Shown here piece after piece: positions 59,561 through 64,000 of a DNA stretch of 64,000 nucleotides. A model generated the notes under the pieces. It was not told where the DNA came from. It saw nothing but the letters and a program-made list of their open reading frames with translations, and did not search any database. This DNA comes from Chalara sp. BL73 (Eukaryota > Ascomycota > Leotiomycetes > Helotiales). A program made the translations under genes and the position numbers. The DNA is taken from contig CAKJVC010000081.1 of assembly GCA_918026815.1 (NCBI GenBank), forward strand, positions 62,001 to 126,000. The letters are read 5' to 3'. Within the stretch, counting starts at the first letter, position 1. Each line of letters opens with the position of its first letter.

Positions 59561-61302
59561 ATGAGGGGCTTCCACAAAAGAGATATTATACTTGCCTCTT
59601 TGCAGCCATTAATGGTCGTTGCAATCCCTCAAATCTATCCCTCAAACATTTTTTCAAGGCAAGCACCTACCCCGGATGTGCAGGACCTTGGATTCGTGCG
59701 GAAGTGGGCAGCGATTGGAGACTCATAGTATGCCACTGCTAGGTTTTACCCCCAAGACTTGAGCTGCAGGCTAATTGTATTAAAAAAAAAGTTCTGCCGG
59801 AATCGGGGCAGGGGAAAAATTAGCAGATTCTGGGAGCTGCGCTCGATATGATAATTCATATCCCGTTTTGATAAACTCATATGAGTTGATGCCAGATGAT
59901 CCCGCCCCAGCTTTCGAATATCTTGCCTGCTCTGGTGCTACAACACCGGAAGTTTTAGCGAATCAAAGTTCGAAACTTACTGATTCATACGATCTCATCA
60001 CTGTGAGCACTGGCGGGAATGATGTCGGTCTCAAAGATATTCTCAACGCATGCATTTACCAATGGTTTTCAAGAGGCGACGCTGCTTGCGATAATCAACT
60101 GGATGATACGGCCAGGTTGATTAACGACACGTTGCCTGGGAACCTTGACAATCTCATGGCAGCCTTGAAGCCGAAGATCAATAACTTCAGGAAAATCTAT
60201 TTCACAGGCTACGCCAAATTCTTTGCCGAAACCTCCACGGAGTGCGATGGTGTGACCTGGGCATTTTGGTTTCAGTTTGGTACAAGGCAATTCCTTACTC
60301 AAGCACGGCGTAAGAGGATGAACGATCTGACTCTCGCGGTGAACAAGGCAATCAGTGACGCTGTCGCGAGAGCTGGAGATTCATTCGCATTTGTCGATTA
60401 CGACGAGCATTTCACGGACCTCCAAGGACGCTTCTGCGAAGACGGCGTAAAGGAGCCGGATGGAAATCGCGATGGCCTTCTATTCTTCGAGTGGAACACT
60501 AATAGCATAACTACCAATCTAAAGAGAAGCGAGATATCTGATGACGATCTCCCAACAATTTCAGAGGATGAGTTCCTGGCTATACTGGAACAACGCCAGA
60601 CTAGTAATGGATCAACTGACGGATCAACCACCCCATCATTATCTTTCGAAGACTCGATCCTCGATTTGGTAACACAGGCACTGGCTGACAACTCGTCGCT
60701 CCAATTGTCTCTGCCGGACAACAGCGGGCCAGACCCAGGTTGTCGTGGCCGCTGTCTCGGCTTCTTAGAAAATCTGATACCCGATACCATCGGGCGGGTT
60801 TTCCATCCACGACCAGGAGGACACGCCATCATTGCTAATCTTGTGATCTGGAACATTGCGCTTACCCAGTCTAGGACTCCCGGGGGTGGTGGGGCTTGGG
60901 GCCCCGAGATTGTCGAGCCACTTTCTTCATGTCCGCTTCCAGGCAATTCGACCAAGCAATGTGCGCCTCCTAATGGTTGCTCGTGTCAAGATGCTGATAG
61001 AAATTTTGTTGACTCGGCAACTTCGTCTTGTTGTTCGACTGCAGGGGGGAAAGCTGCTGGTAGGTCACTAAGTCCGTTGGAAATTCGACCGTGCTAACAT
61101 ACTCTCATCAGCAAACGGAACATCTGGTCCTATGGTTGTAAGTGTTATCCTTAGTTTTCTGATGCCTTAATTATTTGGGAAGCTGGCTAATCTAAGCGAA
61201 CTGCCACAGTGTCAGGCAGTGCCAGGGTTTGATTGTACAGTTAGAGATACATTTGGTGCATGTTGTACTGGCCAAGCCGCCGGAAATTTGTTGTGCTCTT
61301 AG
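59561..61302 (+). CDS. secreted SGNH/GDSL esterase-lipase
   Basis: Four exons (59561-59727, 59792-61059, 61112-61137, 61210-61302) give 517 aa. The start MRGFHKRDIILASLQPLMVVA is signal-like. Block I is WAAIGDSYSAGIGAG with Ser55 (split by intron 1), followed by ARYDNSYP and FEYLACSGATT. Block III is STGGNDVG, and the catalytic His is in HPRPGGHAIIANL. A Ser/Thr/Asp-rich insertion (about residues 300-350) precedes it. The C-terminus carries two Cys-rich units, NGCSCQD...SSCCSTAGG and CQAVPGFDCTVRD...GACCTGQAAG; the second is encoded by the last exon. It probably hydrolyses extracellular esters such as acetylated polysaccharides or lipids; substrate unknown. Confidence 0.85.
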
Positions 61303-63505
61303 AAGGCATGGTACTGCGACCAAGAACTAGAATGACGGTGGGAGGTTTCCCTCAAAAAATGATTGAAATTTAGGCAGATGTAGAATCTACTTAGAGGCTA
61401 TGATACCAAAGTTCCTTTTTTACTCCACTAAACTACTATACAGCAAGCCAGCTGCTGTTTTCGGGTGGTGTAGGACGCTGTTTTTAGGGGCCAACTTGCC
61501 AGAATCTCGCGCTGCTCTACTACTTCGCGTGCCTAATGTTGGCGAGGCCAAAAAAAGGATACCGTCAACTTCTTAGCCAACAGAAAAAGATATGGTGATC
61601 AAAAGAACATCCGCGAGGTGGAGTACAATGTGTCAAAACGGGAATTCTATCAATGGTGGAGTCACGAAGTCCACAACTAACATTGAAATGGTAGTGTCGT
61701 AATAATTTCCATTGCTATACCCATAGGCCACAATATATAGAGAACAGGACATCCCTCAAATTGCTAGTGTTTAGATCATTGTATCATAGCTAAGCATTCG
61801 CAAAGCGGCACGACATTTTAGCAACTGCAGGAGCAACACTAGGCACTTCTGTAGGTCGTCACCCCTCCCCGCGTTTCCCTACATCGCTTTCTCGTTTTCA
61901 CTTTCTGGTCAGCCAGTTTAGAGAGCAGGAAATGGATGCTCTCTATTCTGTTGCGATACAAAATGGCCATCCTATTACACTACCCTTTCTCCACCTTTCT
62001 CTGCCTTCCTTTCAATAGGCGGGGAGATTTGTTTTTTACATGTTTGTCATGTTTCGGGTTGTGGCCCAGCTTAGTTGCTTAAAAGCCCAGCTTATTAGTT
62101 GCGATAAGATAGTCTGACTTATTTTACGGCCCTAAGATACAAGCTACAAGAAAAGAGCATACATATACTAAGTTACAAAAGGGTTCTGACGCGCTGCCTT
62201 GAAGTATATCTCTTAATTGTATTATATATACATTGCTCTGCTAATAAGCTTGTCTTGTAGAATCCTAATCAGAAATGATATTCATTGAAATAGGGTCTAT
62301 CATATGGTGGCCAGACTTTGGTCCCATCAGGACCTACTACAACCATCCTGCGAATCTCCTTATCTCTAGCTTGTAGTCGATCCCCTTCTTCGAATTTGCC
62401 TCGGTCTGCGCTATCATGTTCATCGCCCATTTTTCTTTTCTCCAAAACAATTTCTCGTTCTTAACGAAGCCTGATCCATTTGTCCCGATAATAGTCCCCG
62501 TGGACCGGCCGGCTGAGATGTAGCCAAAAGTCTTTAATGCCTTTCAACTTTACTAATGTCTCTACTATATCTCAATACAGTTGCCACGCAAGTGCTTCCG
62601 GTTCGCTACTATCATTCATGCCGGTCGTATACTGTGCTTCAGTAGCGGCTCGTGAGGTTGTATCTACGACTCTAAGGCACAATCAAGGCAGCACAAAGTT
62701 GTGGAAATGAAATCAATTCCCCTAATCCAATTCTTGTGAAACTCCGTGCCTAGATTCAGGCTATAATATGCGAAGGTATTGCAGGGAGGTAGGAGGAAGC
62801 TGCTAAAAAAAAATAAAGGATATGTAGTGGATCTGGGTTCTGGCGAGGAATCGCTAGGGTATGCTACAAAGGTGTTTTTGGAGAAGAATATCTCTGTGGT
62901 GTATTGGTACATCCTTTTAATGACAAGGAATAGCGCAATGGAAACACCCAACAGTTGCATGGTATCGATGAATAGGCTGCATAGCGTACGGAGCAGAAGC
63001 AAGCTTCAAGGGTGTCGGTATATTGCTGACAACAGTCGGTTGTAGATAGTCCGCCTCCATAAAATCAGCCGATTTTAGATATGCAAAGAAACGGTGATTA
63101 TTATGCAAAAATATTTAACCTAATAAAGAAAGTGAACAGGAGGGCGATTAAATATCGAAGGCGGCATTTTAGACGAGTCACGTGCATGTGGATAACAGGA
63201 ATGATGGTGAAATTTGAGTTAGCAATTGACATTCACTCAACGGCTTAGTTGGCTACATTTCTAGATTTGAGTTATTGAACATATAGTTGCTGGTTCATCA
63301 ATATACTAGCTAAGCGGAGTGAGTAATGGGCAAACTCTAAACCAACAGTGTGCCTGGTGGCGGCCAAACGGAACCGCGAAGGTTACAGGTTTACCCCTGC
63401 ATACTACCAAAACAAATTATTCGCACCAGCCGACGCGAAGCTCATTAACAACACCCCCCCGGAAAGTTCAGTATAGCATCACAACCTAACAATTGACCTC
63501 TCAGC
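61303..63505. other. intergenic, no gene seen
   Basis: 2.2 kb without a supported frame; moderately AT-rich with short repeats of A/T. The last part is the promoter of the edge F-box gene. Confidence 0.45.
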
Positions 63506-64000
63506 ATGCCACCCTCTCGGCCAGCAGCTACCTTTACTCAACTGTCTGAGGAGCTAATCGCGGATATCTTCTCTAATCTCGACATAAAAAGTCAAGATTG
63601 CCGACAGGAATATGCTGCCCTCTCCCTCACTTGCAAACAATTCCAGAGAATTGCCCAGCCTTTCCTGTACCGTAGGATCTCCTGGGCATTAGATTCCCAC
63701 GTTAGCCCAACTAATATCCCATCCAACGACCCAATCATAAGTAAAATCATATCCGATTTTCTTGTGCTTCTGAAATATCCCGAACGCGCTTCATTGGTGG
63801 AGCATTTCTTTGTGAGTGGACACCCTGCTGCACAGCTTGGTCGCCTTGACTCTACGACTACGTTGAACAGCAAGGAGATGGAAATGGTCGAACGGTGTAT
63901 TGGTGAAGCAAAACTCACAGGGCAATGGGCGGACGGGCTGAGGCAAGGGCGTTTCGAGTATTTCGCAGCACTAGTACTCTCGCGCCTTCCAGAATTGAGA
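63506..64000 (+). CDS. F-box domain protein, partial (runs off window)
   Basis: Open frame from the ATG at 63506 to the window end, at least 165 codons. FTQLSEELIADIFSNLD followed by YAALSLTCKQFQRIAQPFLYRRISW is a typical fungal F-box N-terminus for Skp1 binding. The continuation (SKIISDFLVLLKYPERA, YFAALVLSRLPEL) fits the irregular leucine-rich region of these proteins. The 3' end lies outside the window. Confidence 0.85.
   Translation, partial: MPPSRPAATFTQLSEELIADIFSNLDIKSQDCRQEYAALSLTCKQFQRIAQPFLYRRISWALDSHVSPTNIPSNDPIISKIISDFLVLLKYPERASLVEHFFVSGHPAAQLGRLDSTTTLNSKEMEMVERCIGEAKLTGQWADGLRQGRFEYFAALVLSRLPELR

Noticed and set aside
1..64000. Secondary-metabolite gene cluster
   Set aside because: No PKS, NRPS, terpene synthase or prenyltransferase backbone is visible; an FAD oxidase, MFS and regulator alone do not define a cluster.
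1..64000. CRISPR arrays, rRNA or intact tRNA genes
   Set aside because: No regularly spaced repeats, no rRNA-like blocks and no intact A box/B box pair were seen; the sequence is fungal nuclear DNA.

Overview
The window is nuclear DNA of a filamentous ascomycete (Pezizomycotina). The evidence is short GT-AG introns of about 46-114 nt with CTAAC-like branch points and fungus-specific families: a SAT4-type rhodopsin-like membrane protein, a Dal5-type transporter, a Zn2Cys6-like regulator, a WSC-glyoxal oxidase, an AA16 LPMO with a CBM1, and F-box/2EXR proteins. A plant-associated or saprotrophic lifestyle, perhaps Leotiomycetes, is an inference. Gene density is low, and AT-rich gene-free stretches alternate with intact and decayed genes. 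Exon models were built by hand from splice sites and reading-phase agreement.

Left part (1-24 kb): a Cys-rich protein with a GPI-like tail; an alpha/beta-hydrolase pseudogene; a six-exon rhodopsin-like gene; a haloacid dehalogenase; an NtaA/SnaA-like flavin monooxygenase with one nonsense codon, divergent from a Dal5-type MFS transporter; a small secreted protein; a ZZ-finger/RNase H fusion; a NIS1-like secreted protein; a membrane protein interrupted by one stop; a spliced small secreted Cys-rich protein; and a relic combining a Whi3-like RRM with a decayed Zn2Cys6 domain.

Middle (24-44 kb): a large secreted WSC/copper-radical oxidase, an AA16 LPMO whose CBM1 lies on a separate exon, a PCI-domain (Csn12/PCID2-like) protein, a Zn2Cys6-like transcription factor, two divergently arranged orphan genes, and a second alpha/beta-hydrolase pseudogene.

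Right part (45-64 kb): a pogo/Fot1 transposase relic, a 2EXR-like gene, an AT-rich island, a seven-exon berberine-bridge-type FAD oxidase, an F-box gene, a GPP/DOG-type HAD phosphatase, a 395-bp element with 17-bp inverted ends, a sugar-transporter fragment, a secreted deaminase-like protein, a secreted SGNH hydrolase and a partial F-box gene at the edge.

Two themes stand out. The first is an extracellular oxidative set (glyoxal-oxidase type, LPMO and FAD oxidase) plus candidate effectors. The second is widespread gene decay, in which most premature stops are single CpA-to-TpA-type changes, as expected from RIP-like mutation.
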